Source: Gammaproteobacteria bacterium (GTDB lineage Bacteria; Pseudomonadota; Gammaproteobacteria; JAABTG01). From it: a DNA stretch of 8,336 nt. The position numbers were made by a program, and so were the translations under genes. The notes beneath the pieces were generated by a model. The model saw only the letters and a program-made list of their open reading frames with translations. It made no database searches and was not told the DNA's origin. Shown in pieces: positions 1 to 6,549 of this stretch (position 1 is its first letter; each line of letters opens with the position of its first letter). The stretch is taken from positions 1-8,336 of the forward strand of contig JASJBY010000150.1 in assembly GCA_030066245.1 (NCBI GenBank), in the 5' to 3' direction.

Positions 1-830
1 GCGGTGGGTACCAGACGCTTCAGGCCGAGGCTGTCCAGGGCGCTATCATAGGCGGCAGCGTGGGTGCGGCGAGTACGGGTCCATTGGGGCAGATACTTGA
101 GCTTCACTGACAGCACGGCGGCCTGTATGGCATCCATGCGCAGATTGTGGCCCACGATATCGTGTGTATATTTCTGCGATCGTCCGTGATCGGCCAACCG
201 CCGGACCATGTCCGCGTCTTCCGCAGAGCGGCAAACGACTAAACCTGCGTCTCCGCAGCCGCCCAGGTTCTTGCCCGGAAAAAAGCTGTACGCCGCAAAA
301 CGGCCAAAAGTCCCCACCGGACGACCTTTGAATCGAGCGAGGTGAGCTTGTGCGCAGTCTTCGATGACCGTTAAGTGATGCCCGTCGGCAAGACTCAGCA
401 CCTTGCCCATATCGCAGGGGTTGCCGTAGAGATGCACCGGGATGATGGCGCGCGTGCTGGGACTGACGGCACGTGCCGCTGACTCGATAGACAGACCATA
501 GGTAGCGGGACAGATATCGACGAACACCGGTCGGGCGCCCGCGTGGCACACGGCTTCGGCTGTTGCGATAAAGGTGTTCGCCGGCACCAACACCTCGTCA
601 CCCGCTCCGACCCCCGCCGTCTTCAACGCAAGGTAGAGCGCGGCGGTACCGCTGCTGCAGGCCACGGCGTTCTCGCCAGGAAGGCCGTGCGATGCTGCAA
701 ACTCGGCTTCGAAACGCTCGGTGAAAGGTCCCTTGATGAACTGATTGCTCCGCAAAACAGCGTCCATCGCATCCAGGAGCTCGTCGTGCAGCTCATGGTG
801 CAGTCTGTCCAGGTTGACGAGAGGGATCAT
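1..830 (-). CDS. DegT/DnrJ/EryC1/StrS family PLP-dependent sugar aminotransferase (C-terminus cut by window edge)
   Basis: This gene likely transfers an amino group from glutamate to a keto group of a nucleotide sugar, using pyridoxal phosphate in the cytoplasm. The frame is open from an ATG at 830 to the window edge, giving 276 codons; the family is usually about 360 to 400 residues, so about a quarter is missing. It shows the family pattern in order: the SSGTAAL phosphate-binding loop (residues 59 to 65), VPANTFIATA (83 to 92), IPVHLYGN (130 to 137), the cofactor-binding EDCAQAH (157 to 163, with Asp158 and Gln161), the Schiff-base lysine Lys187 in SFFPGKNLG, and GHNLRMDAIQAA (227 to 238). 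The start overlaps the stop of the oxidoreductase gene by four bases (ATGA), so translation is probably coupled. With that neighbour it may aminate C3 of a keto-uronic acid, as WbpE/WlbC does; the family is sure, the substrate is inferred. Confidence 0.95.
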   Translation of the reverse strand, partial: MIPLVNLDRLHHELHDELLDAMDAVLRSNQFIKGPFTERFEAEFAASHGLPGENAVACSSGTAALYLALKTAGVGAGDEVLVPANTFIATAEAVCHAGARPVFVDICPATYGLSIESAARAVSPSTRAIIPVHLYGNPCDMGKVLSLADGHHLTVIEDCAQAHLARFKGRPVGTFGRFAAYSFFPGKNLGGCGDAGLVVCRSAEDADMVRRLADHGRSQKYTHDIVGHNLRMDAIQAAVLSVKLKYLPQWTRTRRTHAAAYDSALDSLGLKRLVPT

Positions 831-1924
831 GACGGACCGCTCTCGACCCCACGCTCGCCGTTCCTTGCCCCCAGGCGACACCGCTTGGGCTGAAATCTCA
901 AGTGCACTTCGCGTCCGGTCTCGATTGATTCGTAGATCGCCGAGATGAGCTCCAAGGATTTCCGCCCTTCGAGCCCGTCCACGAGGGCCGGCGTATCGCT
1001 CCTCAGGCTTTCGACCACGTGATTCATGAACGCGCGATGGCCAAACCCGTAGACGTTTGGGGGATTCTGCTGATATTTCTCGATTATTTCCTCGTCCTCC
1101 GGGCGGGGCTCTGAGAATTCCCAGGTGCGCATCTTGTTAACGGCAAAGCCCCCAATCTCGACGGTACCTTTCTGCCCCATGATGGACAACGAGCCTTCCA
1201 GATCCTTAGGTCGCGTTGCGGTCGTTGCTTCGATGACGCCCAGCGCGCCGTTCCTGAACTGAATCAACGCCACCCCAGTATCTTCCGTCTCGATGTCGAC
1301 GAGCGCCGTCCGCGCCTTCGCAAAAACGGACATGGGCTCGCCAAGCATCCACTCGAGAAGATCGACATGGTGACTCGCCTGATTCGTGAACACGCCACCG
1401 TCCATGGCCCATGTCCCACGCCAGGCGTCCTGGTCGTAATAGGCCTGCCCCCTGCTCCAACGGACCCGCACGGTACCCATTACCAGACGACCGAAGCGCC
1501 CGGCGTCCAAGGCTTCACGCAGCTTCTGGACCGGGAGGTTGTAGCGATTCTGCTTGACCACGAACAAACGGACACCGGCTCGGTCACAGGCGGCCATCAT
1601 CGCGTCCGCATCATCGAGCGTCAGGGCCATGGGCTTCTCCACGACTATATGTTTGCCGTAGGGCGCCAGCTCAAGACAATGACGTGCGTGATTGCCGCTC
1701 TCCGTGAGGATACAGACCACGTCTACGGCCTGCCCCACCTCAGCCATCATCTCCCGGAGATCTTCAAACCAAGGAACCTGTGCGGCTTCACCAACGGCGC
1801 AGGCCTTCTCCGCCTTGATATCGCAGACCGCGACCAGCTTCCCCTGCCTAATCTTTTCCCGCCCGAGAAGCTCTACATACCGCCTGGCAATTCGTCCGCA
1901 GCCAATCAGCGCAAAGCCGACCAT
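827..1924 (-). CDS. Gfo/Idh/MocA family NAD(P)-dependent sugar oxidoreductase, WlbA/WbpB-like role likely
   Basis: This 365-residue protein probably oxidises a hydroxyl of a nucleotide sugar with NAD(P) as acceptor. The N-terminal Rossmann domain (about 1 to 122) starts with FALIGCGRIARRY (4 to 16), containing the GxGxxA-type dinucleotide loop, and ends near the family hallmark EKP (96 to 98), whose Lys97 is the usual catalytic lysine. The C-terminal alpha/beta domain carries WRGTWAMDGG (168 to 177) and a HxxD pair (His185, Asp188) in NQASHHVDLLEWMLG. The start ATG has a GGGAG ribosome site six bases upstream. It is directly followed by, and overlaps, an aminotransferase gene, an arrangement known for UDP-GlcNAcA 3-dehydrogenase (WlbA/WbpB) and its aminotransferase, so a 3-keto product is the best guess. 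It lacks the LIGxAGYIAPRH opening of classical WbpB, so it is a different subgroup. The last 20 or so residues, rich in Arg and Gly, look like an added tail. Confidence 0.93.
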   Translation of the reverse strand: MVGFALIGCGRIARRYVELLGREKIRQGKLVAVCDIKAEKACAVGEAAQVPWFEDLREMMAEVGQAVDVVCILTESGNHARHCLELAPYGKHIVVEKPMALTLDDADAMMAACDRAGVRLFVVKQNRYNLPVQKLREALDAGRFGRLVMGTVRVRWSRGQAYYDQDAWRGTWAMDGGVFTNQASHHVDLLEWMLGEPMSVFAKARTALVDIETEDTGVALIQFRNGALGVIEATTATRPKDLEGSLSIMGQKGTVEIGGFAVNKMRTWEFSEPRPEDEEIIEKYQQNPPNVYGFGHRAFMNHVVESLRSDTPALVDGLEGRKSLELISAIYESIETGREVHLRFQPKRCRLGARNGERGVESGPS

Positions 1925-1930
1925 GATTCA

Positions 1931-1935
1931 CTCCC
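1931..1935 (-). promoter_or_regulatory. Ribosome binding site of the Gfo/Idh/MocA gene
   Basis: On the minus strand GGGAG stands six bases before the ATG at 1924. It supports this start and is one of the clearest Shine-Dalgarno sites in the window, which suggests the gene is translated independently after the 308-base gap upstream of it. Confidence 0.6.
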
Positions 1936-2100
1936 GAAACCCAGTGACAACCCGGAAAATGTTGCGTCTCTCCCCCTTCCGCAAGACCACTGACTTTGAA
2001 AATCGGCCCGCCCCGCTCTCCACCTCAGGGAGCCCGGCGCTATGCCACTAGAGAACTGCTCGGTGAAACGCCCCACCCAATCCCGCAAGGAGCGTTGGCA

Positions 2101-2152
2101 CCGCCATATCTCGCCAGGCCATTCCTGGCCTGACGAGAAGCGGAGATGGCGG
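2101..2152. repeat. Long two-part inverted repeat (hairpin)
   Basis: Outer arms CCGCCAT (2101 to 2107) and ATGGCGG (2146 to 2152) pair perfectly. Inner arms CTCGCCAGGCCA (2110 to 2121) and TGGCCTGACGAG (2126 to 2137) pair over 12 positions, with one A/C mismatch on the plus strand that becomes a G-U wobble in minus-strand RNA. A four-base loop (2122 to 2125) separates the inner arms, and an uneven bulge of 2 against 8 bases separates the two stems. No T-run follows on either strand, so it is not a standard intrinsic terminator. It lies 81 bases after the toroid gene stop and about 177 bases before the oxidoreductase start. It could protect the 3' end of the mRNA, be a REP-like dispersed element, or act in regulation. 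Confidence 0.7.
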
Positions 2153-2215
2153 ACTCTCGCTTTCCATGCGTCGCCCGTCGTCTACGCCGCTGGGCCGACG
2201 CCCCTTGCGGGCTTC

Positions 2216-2235
2216 TAGCAGGCGCCGGTCTGCTA
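2216..2235 (-). repeat. Small hairpin spanning the stop codon of the toroid gene
   Basis: TAGCAG (2216 to 2221) and CTGCTA (2230 to 2235) are perfect 6-bp arms around an 8-base loop, and the TAG stop codon at 2233 to 2235 lies within one arm. No run of T follows on the minus strand, so a terminator role is weak. With only six base pairs it may be chance. Confidence 0.3.
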
Positions 2236-3510
2236 TTGCTCGGTTCCTGTGCACAGTTCTAGATCACGGTCCGCATTGGACGCCTCTCGCGCCCGCTGCT
2301 GCGCGGCCAAGGCCCGAGCCATCCAGGCGTTGCACCAACGCAGCAGCGTGAAGCGTTTTGTGAAGTATCGAGTCTGCTGATAGTAAAAGCGCCCCTTCCC
2401 GTCGTACAGGTTACGCAAAGTCCAGGCCGCGATTCTGTCGGCCAGTCCGGGAAAATCTGCCCTGTGGCGGCTGAATGTCAGAATCCCCTGAGCGGCTCCG
2501 TGCACATCATGGGGAAAATCCCGGTCGCTCATCCAGCGCGGTGAACCGTCGTGATTGAAAAGCTCGGCCGCATAGAAATCCAGACCTGAGCGATACGCTT
2601 GCCCCCACTCTCGATCGCTACTCGCCGTCATATAACGTGCTAAGGCATCAAGGATAAAGCCCGTATGGTAGTTATCGTGCCGTATAGGGGAGTCTTGAGG
2701 GGGATCCGTGTAGTACCAGGCTCCGTAATCCGTCTGCAGGCTCACCACGTAGCGTACCAGCCTTGACGCCGCCAGCGCGCATTGGTCACTTCCGCTGAAG
2801 GCAGCGTACTGAGCCAGAACGGCGCCGACCAGAATGCTCACATCCAAGACCCGCATCCGCATGGGAACCGGCATGTATGCAAGACACAGCTCCCCGGGGG
2901 TATCGCGAAGCACCGGCAAGTCCTCAAGGAAAAAGTTAACAGCACTCGCAACCGTTTCCAGGTAACGTGCCTTTCCGGTCTCCCGGTAGGCGTCGAGAAA
3001 AGCCTCGCAGACGAAACTCGTGACCACTGCATTGGGCATGTTTGCAGGCGCGTAGAAACCCAAGTCCTGCCACGGATAAGGGTAACCCCAACAGTCTCCC
3101 GACCAGGCCCCCGGGGCACGCAGGTCGAGCAGCAGCGACAGGAGCCGTTCCGATTCCTGCAGATGCTCAGGATTACGACGCGCCCGGTAAAGGTCCAAGA
3201 ATCCTTGACTGAACAATGCCAGTCCTTTCGGGTTGTAGGTTCTCGGGACCAGAAGCAGTGTTCGAGGGTTGACGGGAAAGCGCATGACCGACTGGATGGC
3301 CACCAGGCGCGGCCATCGGCCCCAGCCGAGCAGGGTCCGCAGTATCGGGCTGTTTAGCCCGTCATGCTTGTTGTGTCCCTTGAAAGCCTGCTGGCGACTC
3401 CATTCAAGGACACGCCCGAGAGCCTCGTCCATGCCCTTAGCAGCTGCGTTGCCATTCCACGCCGCGCCTTGGATGTTATCGTCCATATATCGCGAGTTGT
3501 CTGTCCTCAA
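2233..3510 (-). CDS. Alpha/alpha-toroid (six-hairpin glycosidase-like) protein of a polysaccharide cluster, function unknown
   Basis: This 425-residue protein has no signal peptide or membrane span that I can see, so it is probably cytoplasmic. Its pattern of repeated amphipathic helices, with aromatic and acidic residues between them, resembles the six-hairpin (alpha/alpha)6 toroid fold of glycoside hydrolases, uronic acid epimerases and lyases. Marks are KHDGLNSPIL (48 to 57), NPKGLALF (93 to 100), CWGYPYPWQD (140 to 149), MPNAVVTSFVCEAFLDAY (158 to 175), YGAWYY (262 to 267) with HDNYHTGFILDAL (278 to 290), DVHGAAQGIL (335 to 344) and RWCNAWMARAL (391 to 401). I recall homologues in O-antigen and capsule clusters, often carrying the implausible name delta-aminolevulinic acid dehydratase. 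The start chosen is TTG at 3510, with GGGAG eight bases upstream; an in-frame ATG at 3486 (residue 9) lacks a properly spaced site. A glucuronyl epimerase, a hydrolase or a non-catalytic role are all possible. Confidence 0.85.
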   Translation of the reverse strand: MRTDNSRYMDDNIQGAAWNGNAAAKGMDEALGRVLEWSRQQAFKGHNKHDGLNSPILRTLLGWGRWPRLVAIQSVMRFPVNPRTLLLVPRTYNPKGLALFSQGFLDLYRARRNPEHLQESERLLSLLLDLRAPGAWSGDCWGYPYPWQDLGFYAPANMPNAVVTSFVCEAFLDAYRETGKARYLETVASAVNFFLEDLPVLRDTPGELCLAYMPVPMRMRVLDVSILVGAVLAQYAAFSGSDQCALAASRLVRYVVSLQTDYGAWYYTDPPQDSPIRHDNYHTGFILDALARYMTASSDREWGQAYRSGLDFYAAELFNHDGSPRWMSDRDFPHDVHGAAQGILTFSRHRADFPGLADRIAAWTLRNLYDGKGRFYYQQTRYFTKRFTLLRWCNAWMARALAAQQRAREASNADRDLELCTGTEQ

Positions 3511-3513
3511 GAG

Positions 3514-3523
3514 CCTCGCTCCC
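3514..3523 (-). promoter_or_regulatory. Ribosome binding site favouring a TTG start for the toroid gene
   Basis: On the minus strand GGGAG (3519 to 3523) is eight bases before the TTG at 3510, and a second purine stretch, GAGG (3514 to 3517), is three bases before it. The alternative ATG at 3486 has only GAGGA about 17 bases away, which is too far. This decides for the rarer TTG start, although an ATG start cannot be excluded. Confidence 0.45.
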
Positions 3524-3532
3524 GGTTTGGCC

Positions 3533-3575
3533 CTAGAGTGGCCCTGAGTCTGAGACTGCCGCCCAACGCCGGCGT
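3533..3575. repeat. Short inverted repeats and a 10-bp palindrome in the spacer before the toroid gene
   Basis: The 98-base spacer (3511 to 3608) contains AGTCT-G-AGACT (3547 to 3557), the perfect palindrome ACGCCGGCGT (3566 to 3575), and CTAGAGTGG (3533 to 3541), which recurs at 4448 to 4456 in the spacer before the methyltransferase gene. They sit just upstream of the toroid gene start and could bind a regulator, but each is short. No terminator-like T-run follows. Confidence 0.35.
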
Positions 3576-3608
3576 ACCTGGCACCTTGTCAGAAACCGCT
3601 GTTCATCG

Positions 3609-4391
3609 CTACTTGATAGCGCGAATCATCAGATGCCAGCCCATTAGCCGCGAAAGGGGCATGTACAGCCACAGCGGTGTCATGCGAAACAGAGCCCCAT
3701 AGCCCTCCCCATACAGGTAGTCTGCATGGACGTGGACCTCACTGTAATCACTGAACAGTCGACGCGCTTCTGCCCGGGTGAAGCGACGCACCACTGGACA
3801 AAGCTCCGCCTTCTCCTCAAAGGGAATTCTCGTCAACCGGTGTACAACCTCGTTGAGGGAGCGCCGATGGTAGAGCATGACACGCGCTTCCCCGCCCGGC
3901 CTGAGCACTCGCAGGATCTGCCTTATGCTCTGCGCGGTGTCGGCGACGTGGTGCAGCACGCCGAATGAATAGACGTAGTCGAATCGGTTGTCCTCAAAGG
4001 GCAGGTGGCAAGCATCCGCCACGGCGAAGTCACCACTCATTCTGGAGCGATCGAAGCGACTCTTGGCCGTAGCCACGCCTACTTCCGTCAGATCGATGGC
4101 GGTCACTTGCAGTCCATGCGCCGCCAGAGCGAAAGTATCCAGACCGACGCCGCACCCGACTTCCAGAACGCTGCGCCCCGGATGCATAGCCTCAATCCAG
4201 GCCATAAGGTGCCGGTGAGAGCGGAACCGCTGCTGCTCGAGTTCTTCGAAATATCTGTCCGCACCTCGCTGGTGGGCACTCACGGTCCGGCCGTAAATCC
4301 GCTCCGCATTGACGTTCCTCACCCAGAAATCGCGAATTTTGTTCGTGAGGTGGTCATCAGCCTGCAACCTGGCTGGCTCAATGCTCTTCAT
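3609..4391 (-). CDS. Class I SAM-dependent methyltransferase (Methyltransf_11 type)
   Basis: This 260-residue cytoplasmic protein most likely transfers a methyl group from S-adenosylmethionine to a sugar or another small molecule. The Rossmann-like core holds motif I VLEVGCGVG (75 to 83), the acidic residue ending strand 2 (Asp100 in VTAID) that would bind the SAM ribose, DACHLPF (126 to 132) near the adenine, the post-strand-4 motif GVLHHV (144 to 149) and LRPGG (163 to 167). About 70 residues precede the core and about 90 follow; the C-terminal part (MTPLWLYMPLSRLMGWHLMI, 238 to 257) is hydrophobic and may touch the membrane or form a lid. The ATG at 4391 lacks an obvious ribosome site, so the start is less certain than the family. 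In this cluster O-methylation of a sugar is the natural guess, but the acceptor cannot be read from the sequence. Confidence 0.92.
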   Translation of the reverse strand: MKSIEPARLQADDHLTNKIRDFWVRNVNAERIYGRTVSAHQRGADRYFEELEQQRFRSHRHLMAWIEAMHPGRSVLEVGCGVGLDTFALAAHGLQVTAIDLTEVGVATAKSRFDRSRMSGDFAVADACHLPFEDNRFDYVYSFGVLHHVADTAQSIRQILRVLRPGGEARVMLYHRRSLNEVVHRLTRIPFEEKAELCPVVRRFTRAEARRLFSDYSEVHVHADYLYGEGYGALFRMTPLWLYMPLSRLMGWHLMIRAIK

Positions 4392-4647
4392 GTTCGCTGG
4401 TAGTCCAGATTAAGATGAGCTGAGGACCGGCACACACCCGAATCGCACTAGAGTGGTCAAGAGTCCTCACCGAAGAGGCAGACGGCGCCGGAATGATTGC
4501 CTGCCACTACCGACGGCCCTCGGCCAGCACCTTCCTGTATCGGTCGCGGCTGGCGAGAATGAAGAGCGGTGGCAGTGATCGGCCCATACGCCCGCGTCCG
4601 TATGGAAGTGCGGACATTATTGGCCCCCCACGGAAGGGATTTCCCTG
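4392..4647. other. 256-base intergenic region between the amidotransferase and methyltransferase genes
   Basis: No recognisable gene lies here. A 64-codon minus-strand frame (4651 to 4457) starts with GTG overlapping the amidotransferase stop (GTGA) and has AGGGG nine bases upstream, but its product matches nothing I know. The region holds a perfect inverted repeat CCATACG (4584 to 4590) / CGTATGG (4599 to 4605) around an 8-base loop, a second 7-bp pair CTGCCAC (4501 to 4507) / GTGGCAG (4569 to 4575), and a third, TGAGGAC (4421 to 4427) / GTCCTCA (4463 to 4469). None is followed by a T-run typical of intrinsic termination. A minus-strand TTGACC is present near 4453 to 4458, but no good -10 box stands at the right distance. 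Confidence 0.5.
4584..4605. repeat. Perfect 7-bp inverted repeat downstream of the amidotransferase gene
   Basis: CCATACG and CGTATGG flank an 8-base GC-rich loop. The element begins about 43 bases after the stop of the amidotransferase gene in the direction of transcription. No U-run follows, so it may slow RNA decay or be chance rather than a standard terminator. Confidence 0.4.
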
Positions 4648-6534
4648 TCACGCGGCAGCACCCCTGACCCGCAGGTCAGCGTTCTCCTCGAAAACGTCCA
4701 ACCAGAGGTGCGTCATCAACATCAGATAAAGCAAGAAGAAATGCCATCGCATACCCCTGGCGGGTCTGGTTACACGGATACGCGCCACAAACTCCGGGTT
4801 GAACAATCCGACCTCGGCCACTCGCTTGGGGCTCAATACCCGGTCTGCCACAGCTGAGAGCACCTCGTTGAAGAACCGGGGTGAATCCACCTGGAAGCCG
4901 CTCTTCGGTCGCGTAAGAATCTCACCAGGTAGCACATGAGTCACCGCCTCAGTCAACAGACCTTTGAGCCGTCCTCCTGGCATTAGCTGCGCCCGGCTGT
5001 ACCTGCTCAACGTGGCGGCTAACCGCAGATCGACGAAAGGTACCCGTACTTCCAAACCCTCAGCCATACTCACCCGATCCTCCTGCCAAAGCAGATCATT
5101 GACCATCTTGTTCCGCCATTCGAAATCGCGCATAGCCATGACCGGATCAGTCTTATCGGGCCAGGCCGCCCGAACTACGTCAAAGGCATTCGGCAGCGCC
5201 GCGTCAAGCATGCGCGGCCCGTAAACAGCCCGCCGCAGACCCGGCAAGTCCCATACATTACGGAGCAACCCGTAGACGGTCGGCCAATCGCCGAGGTGCC
5301 CGAGCATCAACAGTGCCCTCTGGCTTTCGCGCCACAAAGGTCCGGGAACAAGCGACCAAAGGAGCGAGAGGCTGTTTCCGAGCCTCCTAGCCAGGGGAGC
5401 GCCAAGTCGCTGTCTTAGGGCATCGGCCCGATGCACGATACGGTGCGCGTTATAGCCCAGAAATAGCTCGTCTCCGCCCAGGCCGGAAAGAACTACCTTG
5501 ACGCGCCGTGCTGCCAGAACCGCGACGTCGCTGACCTGAAGTGAGTTGATCTTGGGAACCTCCAAGTGCCAGACCAGGCGTCGCAATCTCTCCCCGTCGA
5601 CCGACCGACAGTCACCTTGCTCGTTGTCGATTTCCAGCAACTCTGCCGTCCGGGCGGCATTTGCCGCTTCCATGGGGTCGTCCCCTACATCCAAGGTGAA
5701 AGAGGGAAACCGTTCCCCGAGCCCTTGTCTCATCAAGGCGGCCACCAAGGCCGAGTCGACTCCGCCTGACAAATAGGCTCCCACCTGGACATCGGCGCAC
5801 AGGTGATAACGCACCGAATCCTCAACCGCCTGCAGAACTGGCATATCATCTAGGGCTGGGGCGGGCAATCGATACTGCTTCGGTTTTTGTTCGGGCCGCC
5901 ATTGGAGAACCCGCCCCGGCGAGAGCTGTTGGACGCCCTGAAGAAGACTCTGATCACCCGGCAAGTATCTGAAATTCAGCACCAGGTGCAGCGCCTCCGC
6001 CGACAACTCGGGTTTCACAATGCCCCCGGCAATCATGGCCTTCGCCTCGGAGGCAAAAGCCAGCGTGTTGTCCCGGGCGTGCGCGAAGAACAGGGGCTTG
6101 ATGCCCATGGGGTCCCGAACGAGCAAGCCCGTAGCTGTCCTTGCATCCCACAAGGCGAAGGCGTACATACCGCGCAACTTGGCAAATCCCTGCCATCCTT
6201 CCGCCATGTAGAGCAAGAGAATGACTTCCGTGTCCGACTGGGTGCGAAACGCATATCCCTGTCCTGCCAGACGTTGGCGCAGCTCACGAAAGTTGTATAT
6301 TTCCCCGTTGAAAACGATTCTGACGGCGCCGTCGGCGCTATTCATGGGCTGCTGTCCGGACGCCAGATCGATGATGGCCAGGCGACGGTGTCCGAGTGCC
6401 ACATGGTCGCCTACATGGGTCCCTTCGCCGTCGGGTCCGCGATGACTTAGGCACTGGAGCATGCGCTGCAAGCGGGCCCGAGGCTCCTGGTCGGATGTGC
6501 CGCTTGAGCCAAACCAACCTGCGATGCCACACAT
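4648..6534 (-). CDS. asnB: Glutamine-hydrolysing asparagine synthase (class B), probable sugar-cluster amidotransferase
   Basis: This 628-residue two-domain enzyme hydrolyses glutamine, channels ammonia and amidates an AMP-activated carboxylate. The class II glutaminase domain (about 1 to 200) begins MCGIAGWFG; Cys2 is the nucleophile after Met removal, which fixes the start. It keeps SHRGPDGEG (30 to 38), GHRRLAIIDL (48 to 57), FNGEIYNF (75 to 82) and Asp101 in SDTEV. The synthase domain has the ATP pyrophosphatase loop SGGVDS (256 to 261), VVLSGLGGDELFLGY (347 to 361) and EDRVSMAEGLEVRVPF (485 to 500). All key residues are present, so it should be active. The length agrees with the family. 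No clear ribosome site stands close to the ATG. In polysaccharide clusters such proteins, for example WbpS of Pseudomonas, are thought to convert uronic acids to uronamides; that, rather than free asparagine synthesis, is my favoured but inferred role, given the amino-uronic-type genes downstream. Confidence 0.95.
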   Translation of the reverse strand: MCGIAGWFGSSGTSDQEPRARLQRMLQCLSHRGPDGEGTHVGDHVALGHRRLAIIDLASGQQPMNSADGAVRIVFNGEIYNFRELRQRLAGQGYAFRTQSDTEVILLLYMAEGWQGFAKLRGMYAFALWDARTATGLLVRDPMGIKPLFFAHARDNTLAFASEAKAMIAGGIVKPELSAEALHLVLNFRYLPGDQSLLQGVQQLSPGRVLQWRPEQKPKQYRLPAPALDDMPVLQAVEDSVRYHLCADVQVGAYLSGGVDSALVAALMRQGLGERFPSFTLDVGDDPMEAANAARTAELLEIDNEQGDCRSVDGERLRRLVWHLEVPKINSLQVSDVAVLAARRVKVVLSGLGGDELFLGYNAHRIVHRADALRQRLGAPLARRLGNSLSLLWSLVPGPLWRESQRALLMLGHLGDWPTVYGLLRNVWDLPGLRRAVYGPRMLDAALPNAFDVVRAAWPDKTDPVMAMRDFEWRNKMVNDLLWQEDRVSMAEGLEVRVPFVDLRLAATLSRYSRAQLMPGGRLKGLLTEAVTHVLPGEILTRPKSGFQVDSPRFFNEVLSAVADRVLSPKRVAEVGLFNPEFVARIRVTRPARGMRWHFFLLYLMLMTHLWLDVFEENADLRVRGAAA

Positions 6535-6549
6535 GGTCTAGCCCAGTTT

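Larger units (their letters stand above)
1925..2232. other. 308-base intergenic region between the toroid gene and the oxidoreductase gene
   Basis: This is the longest gap in the window. Short open frames cross it on both strands (for example minus strand 2254 to 2048 and 2088 to 1906, plus strand 1692 to 2051 and 2166 to 2351). None looks like a known protein or has a convincing ribosome site, and their compositions look like read-through of noncoding DNA. It holds a strong two-part hairpin (2101 to 2152) and a CTAG site at 2048. I cannot point to a clear sigma70 promoter, although the length, and the good ribosome site downstream, would suit an internal promoter for the oxidoreductase and aminotransferase pair. 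Confidence 0.6.

Noticed and set aside
46..549. 167-codon minus-strand frame
   Set aside because: It is a shifted frame within the aminotransferase gene; the true frame shows the full DegT motif order including Lys187.
1367..1993. 208-codon open frame on the plus strand
   Set aside because: It lies antisense to the well-supported oxidoreductase gene and its translation shows no family motif; it is a by-product of GC-rich codon use.
2101..2152. Intrinsic transcription terminator
   Set aside because: The stem is strong but there is no run of T after it on either strand; I keep it only as an inverted repeat.
2048..2254. 68-codon minus-strand frame overlapping the end of the toroid gene
   Set aside because: It starts with GTG inside the toroid gene, lacks a clear ribosome site, and crosses the 2101 to 2152 hairpin; nothing in it resembles a known protein.
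2782..3357. 191-codon open frame on the plus strand
   Set aside because: It is antisense to the toroid gene and has no recognisable protein features.
4453..4458. TTGACC as a -35 box for the methyltransferase gene
   Set aside because: No acceptable -10 box is found 16 to 18 bases downstream on the minus strand, so no promoter is called.
5887..6450. 187-codon open frame on the plus strand
   Set aside because: It is antisense to the glutaminase domain of asnB, whose catalytic residues are all intact; no motif or ribosome site supports it.
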